From: Allantophomopsis cytisporea
Taxonomy: Eukaryota; Ascomycota; Leotiomycetes; Phacidiales; Phacidiaceae
Reading direction: 5' to 3'
DNA length: 64,000 nucleotides
NCBI GenBank assembly: GCA_024752435.1
Contig: CP103026.1
Span: 1,240,001 to 1,304,000, forward strand
Shown here: positions 25,932 through 36,515 of the stretch, piece by piece
Numbering within the stretch: position 1 is the first letter of the stretch
Layout of the letters: each line of letters starts with the position of its first letter
Notes under the pieces: generated by a model
Databases searched by the model: none
What the model was told of the DNA's origin: nothing
What the model saw: the letters and a program-made list of their open reading frames with translations, nothing else
Translations under genes and position numbers: made by a program

Positions 25932-26827
25932 ACTATTACGTGGTTCTACATCTGTTGTAATAAGAGCCTTGTAAAAATATTCTAAGATTTGGTACATGTT
26001 TTATTAATAAGATTAGAGAACTAGATCATAACTTTTTATCATACTTGAGATCTAGATCTGATTATCAGACTTGTGACATGCATTAGAGGCTAGTTGTGGT
26101 CCATACTTAGTAGATTTGTAAAAAGTAGTCGTAAAAATAATAAAGAGCAACATAGTCGTTATAAGCCACACACTTCTTTAATGCCATACGTTATTATGTA
26201 GTAGAGTCGAATATCTTTAGAGCAATTTTTCTATTGCTCGTCATGCTGTACAACAACTCGACTTGTCAGCTACTATTGGTGATGATCAAAGAAGACCCCA
26301 TAGCGTCTTTAGCTACCAATTGATGGCTTTCTTGAGATTAAACGTCAAACAGTATCGACCAATTCCGGATCATATGAGAGCATCAGAGGCAAATTTAAAG
26401 TCAAATCACGAAGTTCTTTGGTGGACACGGCGAGCAAAGCCTCCTATGACTACGTGTACTAAGCGAATCGAGTCCTATGGAGAAACACGAATGACAGAGG
26501 GATGTCTATATATAAAATAAAACAGAAATATGGTTGACGGCAATACAAAACACTCTGATGACACTCCTGAACTTACTGTGTGAGAACTAACAACTTATTA
26601 CGCATCCATGATATACTAAATTTTGTGATTTGGTAAAAAATACTTCGGTTGGTATTAGCGGGCAAACTGTAATCTCTGATTGACTGTATACTTGAACAAC
26701 AAACAACTGTTCAACGTAACTTATATCAACCCTATCCAAACCAGTGCCTTAATCATATGAAAAAAATACTTTACAAACATAGGAAAAGATACTCTACATA
26801 GAATATAAAAAATAAAATAAAAGAATT
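25932..26827. other. AT-rich intergenic region
   Basis: No convincing gene. AT-rich with many TAG/TAA words in all frames. The end next to the tRNA carries the Pol III termination signal. Confidence 0.6.
26819..26822 (-). terminator. Pol III T-run terminator of tRNA-Leu
   Basis: On the minus strand TTTT starts five bases after the tRNA 3' end, with a longer T run a few bases further (26807-26812). This is the usual RNA polymerase III stop. Confidence 0.7.
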
Positions 26828-26962
26828 GCGGACTGAGAGGTTCGAACTCTCGCTCTTTCGAACTGCGGGATAGTTTTAATAGATGGAATTAGGGTTATAG
26901 CCCTTCTTCACCAATCTAATTTTGACCTAAACACAGCGCCTTAACCACTCGGCCAAATCCGC
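26828..26962 (-). tRNA. tRNA-Leu (anticodon UAG), with a 57-nt intron
   Basis: Class II tRNA read on the minus strand. The acceptor stem GCGGATT pairs with AGTCCGC (two G-U/T-A tolerated pairs); D arm GCC-GAGTGGTTAA-GGC; anticodon stem CTGTG/CGCAG with loop TT-TAG-G-C; a short variable arm; T arm GAGAG-TTCGAAC-CTCTC. The exons are 26962-26926 and 26868-26828. The intron (26869-26925) sits at the canonical place, one base 3' of the anticodon, and contains ACTATCC, whose CTA can pair with the anticodon TAG, as in other nuclear tRNA introns. It decodes CUA, and by wobble other CUN codons. A B box (GGTTCGAAC type) is intact. Splicing needs the Sen endonuclease; a Sen54 gene lies at 36.5 kb. Confidence 0.94.
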
Positions 26963-27506
26963 GAAAGCTTTTGTTACAGAAATTCGCTTATTTCAATCCC
27001 TATTTCCTTTGTAAATATGGTCGTATTTAAGCGAGGCAGAAAACTGAGAGACTCGACCGTGCCGACTCACTTGGCATCATGATCTACACCTAATGATTGT
27101 CAATACCAAAGTCGGAACCAGAAAAATATGAAATCAGCTCCTGCGATGTTTGTTCTCGGACTGAAAATTGAAGCACATAACTCGATAAGCAGGGACAAGA
27201 GTACCCCGGAAAACCCGCGTAAGTTCGGCAACAAGCATTTACCTTTTCTATAACTTCTGTAGCTTTCGACAAACTCTATATTTAGTCAGCAAGTGATTTC
27301 TTGTAATAAAAACTGCTGATATCTTCAGGACCTACCTAAGCTTAATATCGATAGCTCGGTGGCCAATAGACGAGTCTCACTAATCTCGCTGTGGAAGGAA
27401 CTTTAAGAATAGGTTTTGACTTCTAAGTACCAAAGTATTGATTAGTGGACTTTTTAAGGACGTTAGTTGAGAGACAAGATATACCAGACAAGTAAGCAGA
27501 GAAGAG
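26963..27506. other. Upstream of tRNA-Leu, no gene seen
   Basis: Holds ACCTACCTAAG at 27330-27340, related to the CTACC element of other promoters here. No ORF with protein-like features. Confidence 0.5.
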
Positions 27507-27755
27507 ATGTCTGGCAAAAGAAGCAATCAGAGCTTCGTAATCGTAGTAGTAGAAAAGCGTCCCACACGACACATTACGTCGGAAGAGGAAGCCAAAGCTG
27601 TTTTGGAGGAGTTCTTGAAAGATCGCAGTTCTGAATCAGCTGTTGCGATATCAGACATCTATTTGTTACAAGCACCCAGATTCGACTCCCAAGAACCCAA
27701 GACAACTGGCTCGCAAATCTCTGGAGGTTGGCGAGCCGCAAAGTTCAAGATTTAG
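27507..27755 (+). CDS. Small hypothetical protein, doubtful
   Basis: Open frame of 82 codons from an ATG in fair context (AAGAGATGTC). The protein starts MSGKRSNQSFVIVVVEKRP and has a plausible amphipathic helix (TSEEEAKAVLEEFLKD), which looks more like a real protein than most short frames here. No domain recognised and no clear further exon. It borders the decayed AT-rich region, so it could also be a gene fragment. Confidence 0.25.
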   Translation: MSGKRSNQSFVIVVVEKRPTRHITSEEEAKAVLEEFLKDRSSESAVAISDIYLLQAPRFDSQEPKTTGSQISGGWRAAKFKI

Positions 27756-28991
27756 GCATCTCTCAGCCAACCTCTTGCTTCTTGTGCGTCAAGGTCCCAC
27801 CAACGCCTTCAACTCCTGTATAATCAACCAAAGTCAAGCGAGCATACGATTGGCAAGGAGGGGCTCAAGACCACACCTCACACCACATAAGAACAACAGG
27901 ATTCACTGTCAAGTTACGTTGGTATCTCCTCCGTGAGCAACAGAACCACGCGCAAGAGCGTCTTGAGCAGCGAGAGAGCGGAAGGCGCGGGGGTGAGGGG
28001 AAGAGAAAGAGGTCATTTTACACTCAGATTGCACAATCTGTTTGCACCAATATATCAGTTGGTATACTCTGTTCATCCTTGCTACTACTTAGAGAATTTT
28101 TCATCATTGTCTTGTATTATTGAATCTCTTACCCTCAACTACTCATTTATCTCCACTGGCCATTTTCCTCTGCCCTAACATTACCAGTAGATGTGTGTTC
28201 AAGTATCCACTTCCTCCCTCACCCATCTTCCCTCTTTTCCCCTTGCTGGTCAAGTTATCATCGCAGACTTTGCTGTTACTGGAGTTTTTGATGTTATTTA
28301 TTCAACAGAGATTGAGGATGAGGCCTTTCGGTAGGCAATACACGAATCAATCCCGACAAAGGGGAAGAGAGGACGGGAAGTGGCAAAGCAATATTGTTCA
28401 TGTGTTGCGATACACAATATTCTCAAGATTTGGCGGTATTTTGCGAACATCACGCTGTGAGGAATAGGTGGCAAATTTTGGAGAAGCAATCTCAGGGATG
28501 AGGATTTGTCATATAAAGACATAGTCACTTGAATCGTATATTAGCATTTGAGAATATCATTGAGTCAGGTTACTTACCCCGTCATTTTCTCAATAAATCC
28601 ATCCAGTGTATTCTCTTCGCGCTATTCATACTTGTCCTTAAGCTTTTCTGTTGCTAGAAATGGTTGATGCACAGCATTCCGCCTATAAGCATACTCCATC
28701 CACCAGGTCGAATGTATGCCCTGATGTCTTGTCCGTCTTCCTTCCGATTGTTTTCTTTAAACTGTCTTGCTCAGCATGTCTAACTTATGGTGTATATGCC
28801 ACTCGGCCTTTTTCGTTGCACCATCCGAGTCTCCGTACCCAACTCATTGTCATATCATATATCATTCTTGTGATATGCCATTCTCTCGTACTTGCTGCTT
28901 TCCAGTCTTCAGTATACCCACAGCAATCGGAAAATATGGAAGTTGTCGTCGATTGATATTGAGCCTCGTGCACTCCGGAATTTGCGAGATA
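27756..28991. other. Intergenic region at the edge of decayed DNA
   Basis: Short open frames only (for example 28120-28467, 28651-28956), rich in Ser, Leu and Pro from pyrimidine-rich DNA and without motifs. I support no gene here. Confidence 0.5.
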
Positions 28992-29750
28992 ATGTCAAGC
29001 ATCAAATATTTGAGGGTGATGCCCAGATATGAACACAACAGAGTTGACCAGGCTCTTTATGACTGCCTTGACTCACACGAGAGTGCTACTCAACACCTAG
29101 ACAACCGCAATCCTAGACGAGATCAGCGCCTTTTAAAAAGAATACAAACACTAGAAAATGAGGTGAGGAACTCGCAGGAGTAGGAGGAAAAACTTGATCC
29201 AGACCAAGGTGTAGGCAGACACTTGCGGTCTAAAGGATTTACGCAATGACCAGCACTTTTTTAGAGGTCGATCCTTTCGAAGCCTCACACAGCCAAGTCT
29301 TTCAGGGACTTGTTCGTAAGAACAAAGTCTTAGCCCAGAAAACTATGACAACATACGCAAATCAATGTGTAAGGTCAAAGTCCATAAGCAAGAGCTTTCC
29401 ACAACTTTCAGCAACGAGGATACTGCTATCAAGGCTAAACGATCGAGACTTACTAAGTCATACAAGAATGATATAGAACGGGTGGATAAGGAAAAGGAGG
29501 GTTGATTGACGCACTACCATAAGCAGACGGCTTTTCTCTAAGTCGAGCCTGAGAATTTAGTCGAAGATGTAAAAAAAGAGAACCTGGAGCAACTTGAAAC
29601 CGCGATCGAATAGGACCATAAGGAAATCCGATCTATTCTAGAGAATATAATCTGCTTCGAAAGGGATAGGGCAGCTTAGTCATATACCAATGATAGAGAG
29701 TAGGCAGATAGTGGGCAGGCTGAGAGCGAGTGGATACATATAGGAGCTTA
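28992..29750 (+). pseudogene. Decayed coiled-coil protein gene with RIP-like stop codons
   Basis: A stretch that reads like coding sequence broken by stops and frameshifts. From ATG 28992 the frame gives an Arg/Glu/Gln-rich sequence (QRLLKRIQTLENEVRNSQE) to a TAG at 29181, and continues with EEKLDPDQGVG. A second frame gives VFQGLVRKNKVLAQK. A third, from about 29356, gives a heptad-rich sequence (SYKNDIERVDKEKE; LVEDVKKENLEQLETAIE) with in-frame stops at 29503 (TGA), 29539 (TAA), 29611, 29677 and 29701 (TAG). Five of the six stops are one C-to-T change from CAG or CAA, the expected product of repeat-induced point mutation at CpA. Original function unknown; it may be part of a mobile element. 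Confidence 0.6.
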
Positions 29751-29827
29751 GATAGTTCTGTATTTCTACTTTTTTATCTACTCCTTAAAACAAACTAGTG
29801 ATCTTGAGGGGTCATTTATACTACACA

Positions 29828-30355
29828 TTTGCCCGATCTGGGTCGCTTTCTAAATATCTTCTATTCTTCACTTTTCGTGAGCACACTAACCTCCGAATCC
29901 CAACGATATTCTAGTCAAAGGTAGCTTCCATCGATACTAGCTTCTTTATACCTTTGCCAGATTTCACCGGCACGAATTATATCAGAAAGGCGTTGTCCTT
30001 GGTCAGCGAGTAGATAACTATCTTGCAAATAGGCCCAAAATCCGGGTAGTGTTTTGAATGGATTTGTATTATAGTATTAACAACAGAGGAATATTGGCTC
30101 GTCAAAAGCTCTTTCAGATAGACTAGTCTTACCAACAAGGTTCGTAAGATCCAAGAGAATTACACAGCATAGAAGAGGAAACCGGGAGTCCTCGCTCAAA
30201 TGTCGGGAGAAGATGTCCGACAGGTTACTTCGTCCTTGAGAATAGTAATTGTCTTGCTCTCGACAATACCGAGAACTAAATAAGAAAGATATCAAAATCG
30301 GTTGGAGAAGCGCGTAGATTCGCACCAACAGTATGTGTTCAAATCTTTGAGCTAG
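29828..30355 (-). pseudogene. Decayed reading frame of unknown origin
   Basis: One minus-strand frame stays protein-like for about 500 bp with only three stops (TAA at 30079-30077, then a TGA and a TAG further down). Readable parts include RFEHILLVRIYALLQP, LSDIFSRHLSEDSRFPLL and, after the first stop, LPGFWAYLQDSYLLADQG and AGEIWQRYKEASID. No family recognised. It may be part of the same degraded element as the plus-strand pseudogene next to it. Confidence 0.4.
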
Positions 30356-31512
30356 AAGGAATCATACTTATAATAAGCAAGGATTTTGCTTATGCTTCAT
30401 ACAAAATTACGGGATCTCAATCCCAAGTCTCGGAAGATATGTACGGAGTGGGGGAAGTTTTTATAGGTAGCCCTATTCCCTACTTTAGACATGCAGATTA
30501 GTAATAGATAAGAATAGATATTGGGCCAGACTCAGATACAACTAAGTTACTAGCAAAAGACAAGAGCAGCGCCTATCCAATCATAATTCAAAACCGGTGT
30601 TCAAGCCTTGTATTCCTTCTATAAAATAACAATACCTACTACGTTTACTATTTATTATACTATTATTTAGAACTTAAGTATTTAAAGAATAAAGAGGAAA
30701 GATAGAAAATCTAAGGAATTAGCTTACTATTACATAGCAAGATTGCAATATAACTTATTTACATTTAAATATCTATATAGCTTTGCAAACGGCTAGTTAC
30801 TCTAACTTAGATTTACTATTAGAGCTTCAAAATTATAACCAAAGCTATTTTGGTATTTCTTTCGATAGCTATATACAAGTTATTTGTATATATTTTATAG
30901 CTATACTATTCTTATATATTGTAATAAATAAACTTGTCTAGAGATTCTATAGTATAAGCTTAAGTAGTAAAGAAAGAAAAGTCTAAATTAGCTTCAACTA
31001 AGAGCAATATTCTCTATGTTGATTTTCCTTCAATTCTATATATTAAAGATTTTAAGAATACTTTCTTATATAGCTTTATTACTATTTAGCTTTTCTAAAT
31101 TATAAGTGTCTTAGGATAAAAGGAGCTATATATTTATTTTTCTTCTCTGTAAATACTATTTTAAACTATTAGAGGTAGAATACTTGAAATTTCAAGGCAT
31201 ACTAATATTTGTCGGAAAAAAGATCGATAAATGTACCCTAAAGCTAAATATATTTCGTTAAAATAAAGAAGACAAAGGATTTAAAGATAAGAAAAAATTT
31301 CCGAATGCTTTTGTTATAGCAGATCGTTGAACTAAAATCATTTAGTAACAAAGAATATACAAAGTAAAGACTTTTCTTTAGTTTTTATCCTTCACCGTAT
31401 GAACTTACATAGAATAAGTAACATTCAGTCAAAAAGAACAAAGCACTAAACAGGGACTTCAACTATGAACGTATATAAGTAGTGAAGTATGTTCCTGACT
31501 AAGTCGTAATTT

Positions 31513-31541
31513 CGTTAACATTGTTAACATTGTTAACATTG
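31513..31541. repeat. 9-bp tandem repeat (GTTAACATT)x3
   Basis: Three consecutive GTTAACATT units at the edge of the AT-rich tract, about 165 bp upstream of the MDP-1 start. Each unit contains an HpaI palindrome. Confidence 0.85.
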
Positions 31542-31702
31542 ACATCATCCACCGGCTCCGCTTATCCTTATCGCTAATATACTTAGAATCCTTGAATGAC
31601 TAAACCAATTAATAGGCGGCTATACGCAAACATACAAGACAACAATTCTAAAATACAAAAGCTACAACAATCCCTTAACCTATAATCGCTATCACCAACA
31701 TC

Positions 31703-32347
31703 ATGGTTCGAAAACTTACCAAAACAACCACACAACCAAACGACCCACCCCTCCTAAGCTCCCTAACAGACAACCTCCCACTCCCAAAGCTCATCGTCTT
31801 CGACCTCGACTACACCCTCTGGCCATTCTGGGTAGATACGCATGTAACGCCACCTTTAAAGCCAACTTCAACCCACGACTCCTGCAAAGACCGTACCGGC
31901 GAGTCCTTCGCCTTCTACCAGGACGTACCCTCGATCATATGCGCGCTACGCTCTAAATCTATCCTCACAGGCGTTGCGTCACGCACCTGTACACCCGAAC
32001 TTGCGCGCGAGCTCTTACGGGGAATCCAAATCTCAGAGAGTGGTGCTGGCACTGATAAGGGTGGAAAGACGCGCAAGGCCATTGAGTGCTTTGATCAGAT
32101 GGAGATCTATCCAGGGAGTAAGCTCGCGCATTTTAAGAAATTGAATAAGGGAACTGGCATTGATTATCGTGATATTCTGTTCTTTGATGATGAGGCTAGG
32201 AATCGGAATACGGAGGAACTCGGTGTAACTATGTTCTTAGTCACTGATGGGGTAAGTAGGAAGAGCTTTGAAGCCGGGATTAAGGAGTGGAGAAAACGAA
32301 GGGGGTTTGTCAAGGAGGAGGGTAAAGCGGTTTTTGAGATGGAGTAG
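31703..32347 (+). CDS. Magnesium-dependent phosphatase-1 (HAD superfamily)
   Basis: Intronless, 214 residues. A HAD-type phosphatase of the MDP-1 family, which removes phosphate from protein tyrosine and fructosamine-type substrates through an aspartyl-phosphate. Motif I is VFDLDYTLWPFW with nucleophile D34 and acid D36. The following WPFW is diagnostic for MDP-1. Motif II lies in GVASRT; motif IV is FFDDEARNRNTEELGV. The insert RTGESFAFYQDVPSII is typical of the cap region. No targeting signal, so cytosolic. The start ATG is the first in frame after an AT-rich leader. Converges on the EMC7 gene with about 180 bp between them. Confidence 0.92.
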   Translation: MVRKLTKTTTQPNDPPLLSSLTDNLPLPKLIVFDLDYTLWPFWVDTHVTPPLKPTSTHDSCKDRTGESFAFYQDVPSIICALRSKSILTGVASRTCTPELARELLRGIQISESGAGTDKGGKTRKAIECFDQMEIYPGSKLAHFKKLNKGTGIDYRDILFFDDEARNRNTEELGVTMFLVTDGVSRKSFEAGIKEWRKRRGFVKEEGKAVFEME

Positions 32348-32526
32348 AGGTACGCATTACTAGATTAGAACGCTCTTATTACAATACCATCAGCTGTGAA
32401 GCAAAAGGCTCTTGACGCTTATTGGGTGACCATGAAGCAATCATCAAAGAACTTGTCATTTAGCTTAGAGAACAAATTGAGAAGACCTCAGTTTAGCTCT
32501 AAGTATGAGAGGTATGCTACATAACA

Positions 32527-33355
32527 TTATCTACTAACACCGCCCTCTTTAGCATTTCCACTCCCTGCCGCAGATATCTCCTCCTTCTTTGTACTTCCGG
32601 ATCCTGCCAACCAAGCCGCAGGGTCGAAATTTTGGAGTGGGTTCTGACCAGGCTGTTGACCAGCTAGGACACTAGATAATGGAGACGACTTTTGACGCTC
32701 TTCAAACTCGGCACGAATCTCGGGATCCACTAGTGAAGTGAAATGTCAACAACAATCTATAAAATGATAAAGGTGGGCCTATGACTTACTGTTATCCATA
32801 AGGTATGGCATGCCAAAGACAATGAGCATAGAGAATCCCGCAATAAGAATCATTGGGTTCTTGAGGATGGAGAGAGGCGAGACTAGATGAACATTAGTTT
32901 GCAAGCTAGAAATACGACTGGGAATTCAACATACAGCCTGATCGCTCAAAGTAATAATTCTTTGGTGCTAAAACCTTGACATCTACGACCTTTGTGCCTT
33001 TCACGATGTTTGCTGGGAAATTCTCGCCCTTGTTATCCCACTCATTCCCTCTGAAGGTTCCCCAGACTTCTACATCATCTCCACCAACATCTACTCTCAT
33101 TGGCAAGAACGCATGAGTCGGGCAGTGTATATCAAGCAGGTAGCTACCGGCAGAAAGGCCTTGAAAGTCGAAAGTGTTAGAGGTAGAGAGGGTTGCAGTA
33201 TGAAGAGCTCCCAAAGATGTTAGGGTCGCTGTTGTAGAGGGTGGTAGCGTCGCGGGGTTTGGGATCTGTACGGATGCTGGAACTTGGAAGCGAACACGAA
33301 GAGCACTTGCTAAGAGAGGTGCCGTGAGGAGTGCGAAAAATCTTGAGATACGCAT
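32527..33355 (-). CDS. EMC7: ER membrane protein complex subunit 7
   Basis: Subunit of the ER membrane complex, which inserts tail-anchored and multi-pass proteins. Exons 33355-32935, 32882-32790 and 32729-32527 give 238 residues. A signal peptide (MRISRFFALLTAPLLASA) is followed by a lumenal beta-sandwich domain (about 20-138) with the typical SAGSYLLDIHCPTHAFLPMR stretch. The middle exon supplies ERSGFSPLSILKNPMIL and the membrane helix (about 150-170) ending in VFGMPYLMDN. The third exon begins MDPEIRAEFEE, the hallmark of the family just after the helix. The cytosolic tail is short and low-complexity. Divergent from SER2 with 550 bp between. Confidence 0.93.
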
Positions 33356-33905
33356 CTTGGGTGACCTATGAATGTAGAAATGAGGCTGGATTTGCGATGC
33401 GGATAAGGTAAGGTCTCGATGGAGTCTCTGGTTGACAAGCGACCTTGAAGCTCTACCCTTAAGCGAAGCTCTCGCGATATGTACGCAGTATCGTAGCGAT
33501 AGTGCAATTTGGCCGCCGCAATCATCTAAGTGCCCACATTAATGCCTCCTCGTGCCTCAGTCTTCAACGGCCTTGTCCCTTATGACGACGGATTACACCT
33601 CGTCTCGGCTTGCATCGTTGTCAACCGCCAAAAAAGACCCCAGTGGGTCCAAACCCATGCACAATTCCATTCGACAAAGTAACTACTACACAACCACCAC
33701 CACTCATTTCGCTGTTACCTCCGTCCCTTAGCCAAGTCACGATTTCAACACCAATCTCACGATACTGATCCCAGAGGTATTACCAAAAGAAACGTGGTGA
33801 GCAGAAGATCGCCATAGTACCGAGCGACACAGCAAAAAAGCAAGAGTACAAAAACAGAGTCTTTCATTCATCCCACCAAAACACCCTTGCTTCATCTCGG
33901 TCAAT
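33356..33905. promoter_or_regulatory. Bidirectional promoter between EMC7 and phosphoserine phosphatase
   Basis: Head-to-head gap of 550 bp serving both genes. A CA/CCA-rich stretch (33680-33720) precedes the phosphatase ATG. No ORF and no clear TATA box, as expected for housekeeping genes. Confidence 0.5.
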
Positions 33906-35342
33906 ATGTCCGTCAACCCTTCAAGTCCCACGAAAGCTGGTAGACCCTCATTGAGCGGTTCCATGCGCAGCCGTTCGTATCTACAAGACCACCAGCAGTA
34001 CCGACCACCGCAACAAGATGGCCACCACCAGGGTATCGACAGCATTGTAGAAGGGCTGCAAAATTCGTCCATCACGCCGCCGCCTGCAGCTAGCTTCAAG
34101 TTCAATGGCATTCCCTCCCCGCACTCTCCACCACAAATCATTGACTCGGGCCTCATCCACACCCTTTCCCACTCCAACTGCCAGCCAGCACCGGGCACAG
34201 TGAGCGATCGCATTGTTGCCACCATATTCTACCGCGGCAAGCCTCGCGAGAACATTACTCCCGGCACATCGTCGCCAGCGAGTGCTACTTCCACCCCACC
34301 AATATCTAACAAGCTGCCAGCTGGTCTGGCACCTGTCCGCACCCTCTCTAACTTCCCATTGGAACCACCGGCATCTGACTCCGAGCCTCTCGATCATCTA
34401 TATGGCTCATATGTCTCGCAATTATGCCTGACATCTTTCCTGGCTATGATCTCCAGCTTGCCGCTGCCTCGCAACGACGACGGTGAGCAAGCAACCCTCT
34501 CCTCCTCGCACCGTTGTCTCGACACACCAGTCCATCCACGTGTTGTGGAGCTCACCTTCTCACCGGCTCCGGATCCAACGTACATCACACTTGACGATCT
34601 CCGCCGCCACGAGCAGCTCTTCCGCTTTGAGTCCGAATGGAATGTCGACGTGATCCTGCAACCTGACACCGTCTTCCGCCGACACCCGCGCCTTGTTGTT
34701 TTTGATATGGACTCCACACTCATCCGTGAAGAAGTCATTGATCTCATCGCCGCCTCCATCAATGTTGAGGAAGAGGTCTCATCCATCACCGCGCGCGCCA
34801 TGAACGGCGACCTGGACTTCAGCGCCTCGTTGCGCGAGCGTGTCGCTCTCCTCAAGGGCGTACAGGCCGACATCTTCACCAAACTTCGCAGTGTCATCAC
34901 CCCCACCACCGGCGCCAGGCAGCTCATCCGCGCCCTCAGAAAACTAGGCGTCAAAACGGCCGTATGCTCAGGTGGCTTCATTCCTCTGACATCTTGGCTG
35001 GCTTCCGAGCTTGGCATCGATTATGCGTACGCTAACACGCTCACTATCGCCGATGGTACGCTCACTGGCGAAGTCGAGGGTGCGATTGTCGATGCGCAGC
35101 GCAAGGCTGACTTGCTCGTTGAGATTGCGGATAAGGAGGGCATTGATCGCCGGCAGACGCTTGCGGTTGGTGACGGCGCGAATGATTTGCTTATGATGGC
35201 TGAGGCAGGGCTCGGAGTTGCGTTCAATGCGAAGCCGCGCGTGCAGCTCGAGGCTGAGGCGAGACTTAATGGGGAAAGTTTGGTGGATTTGCTATTCTTG
35301 ATGGGGTTCACTGCCGAGGAGATTACTATTTTGAGCGCTTAG
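33906..35342 (+). CDS. SER2: Phosphoserine phosphatase
   Basis: Last step of serine synthesis from 3-phosphoglycerate: hydrolyses O-phosphoserine to serine in the cytosol. Intronless, 478 residues. A Ser/Pro-rich leader (1 to about 110) and an ACT-like part (about 140-245) precede the HAD catalytic domain. Motif I is VVFDMDSTLIREEVIDLIA with D-x-D (about 266-268) and the substrate-binding Glu; motif II is AVCSGGFIPLT; motif III/IV lies in KADLLVEIADKEG and TLAVGDGANDLLMM. The C-terminus ends GFTAEEITILSA, as in fungal orthologues. Longer than yeast Ser2 (about 309 residues) because of the N-terminal part, as usual in filamentous fungi. Confidence 0.95.
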   Translation: MSVNPSSPTKAGRPSLSGSMRSRSYLQDHQQYRPPQQDGHHQGIDSIVEGLQNSSITPPPAASFKFNGIPSPHSPPQIIDSGLIHTLSHSNCQPAPGTVSDRIVATIFYRGKPRENITPGTSSPASATSTPPISNKLPAGLAPVRTLSNFPLEPPASDSEPLDHLYGSYVSQLCLTSFLAMISSLPLPRNDDGEQATLSSSHRCLDTPVHPRVVELTFSPAPDPTYITLDDLRRHEQLFRFESEWNVDVILQPDTVFRRHPRLVVFDMDSTLIREEVIDLIAASINVEEEVSSITARAMNGDLDFSASLRERVALLKGVQADIFTKLRSVITPTTGARQLIRALRKLGVKTAVCSGGFIPLTSWLASELGIDYAYANTLTIADGTLTGEVEGAIVDAQRKADLLVEIADKEGIDRRQTLAVGDGANDLLMMAEAGLGVAFNAKPRVQLEAEARLNGESLVDLLFLMGFTAEEITILSA

Positions 35343-36515
35343 TTTCGATGTGAATTTGAGGGGATTGATGGGTGTTGTTAGTAGGAATGTTTTCATTCGT
35401 AGGGACAGGAGATTCAACCTCGAGGAAGAGATTCCGGGGACGGACTTTGTATTCTGATTATATTCTTGACTGTGTGCTTAGGGGCTGTATTGGGCGGGGT
35501 CTTCGCGGGGGGAGGGGGAGGGTTTGAGGGAGGTATTGAGAGGTGTCTGAGACGGGGTTTCGGTGGGACTCTGAATGAGGATGGAGAGTTTTGGATAGAG
35601 AAGACGCGAGATACCACATAAACCATAAAGGATGATTTTGATATTCCACCAAAAATAGGATGGTTTGCTTACTATTTTGCAAACTTGAGTGGGCGTCGGT
35701 TCTGTTTTGTCGCACCTTGTTTATAAATCCCTCTTGTGGTTGTGAATACTAGCTGACATAGATTTTATGCGATCCTGAATCATAATGATGGGATAGGGTT
35801 GGATAGTGAGCGGGGTATGCAAGCACTGCTGATCTTCAATGCTATCGATGGTCTAGAAACAAATCTTACTATCATACACTGTTATTTCAATAATAATATT
35901 ATATGGTGTCGAAGATGTTTCTTTTTCTCGAAAATATCTGATGCAGGCCACTCGTATAAGCTTATTTTCCCTGCGGGAAACGACCATATGGAGCATACTC
36001 CCGAACATAAGATTTCGATTCTTTGTGGGTATATTTTCTTCACGGATTAGGAGGAGTAGGCAAATAGCAAAGAACACCAAATGCCAGTGTTTTTCTTAGA
36101 TAAGAGGCTGTTACAATATGCTTTCAGATCTACTGAAATAATCTTCCTCTATCTGTATAGCTCTGAAGCTGTTAAAAATTCATGTATATCTTAAAATGTT
36201 GCTGTCGAGCTATGCACTTAAAAATCTCCATAACAGTAATTAGCAGTTTCAGCAGCTGCATCCATCAAGCTGCTAATGAACTTGTGAAAGGATGAAACTA
36301 CTTGACCTATTTACTTTACGTAGAATTTGCTGTCCCAATCTACCATTAATTCGGGGACACTGAAGCAGAATAATTCTGGTGTTCTGAAAGATTTGTGACT
36401 GAGCAAAACTTCGCGAAGCGATGGAACCAACGATGTTAACTACCACACAATCCAAAAGCTTACGAAGGAGCGCCGCAAGCAAAGCTCAACATCAAAACAC
36501 ATCCAAATACTAAAC
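35343..36515. other. Intergenic region, no gene seen
   Basis: 3'UTR of SER2, then AT-rich DNA leading to the Sen54 promoter. Open frames at 35414-35715 (minus) and 35799-36050 (plus) lack protein-like composition. Confidence 0.6.

Larger units (their letters stand above)
29751..31702. other. AT-rich, gene-poor region, probably RIP-degraded
   Basis: No intact gene. A decayed reading frame on the minus strand spans about 29828-30355. From about 30600 to 31500 the DNA is strongly AT-rich and dense in TA steps, like RIP-mutated repeat remnants in other ascomycetes. A 9-bp tandem lies at 31513-31541. The end forms the promoter of the MDP-1 gene. Confidence 0.6.
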
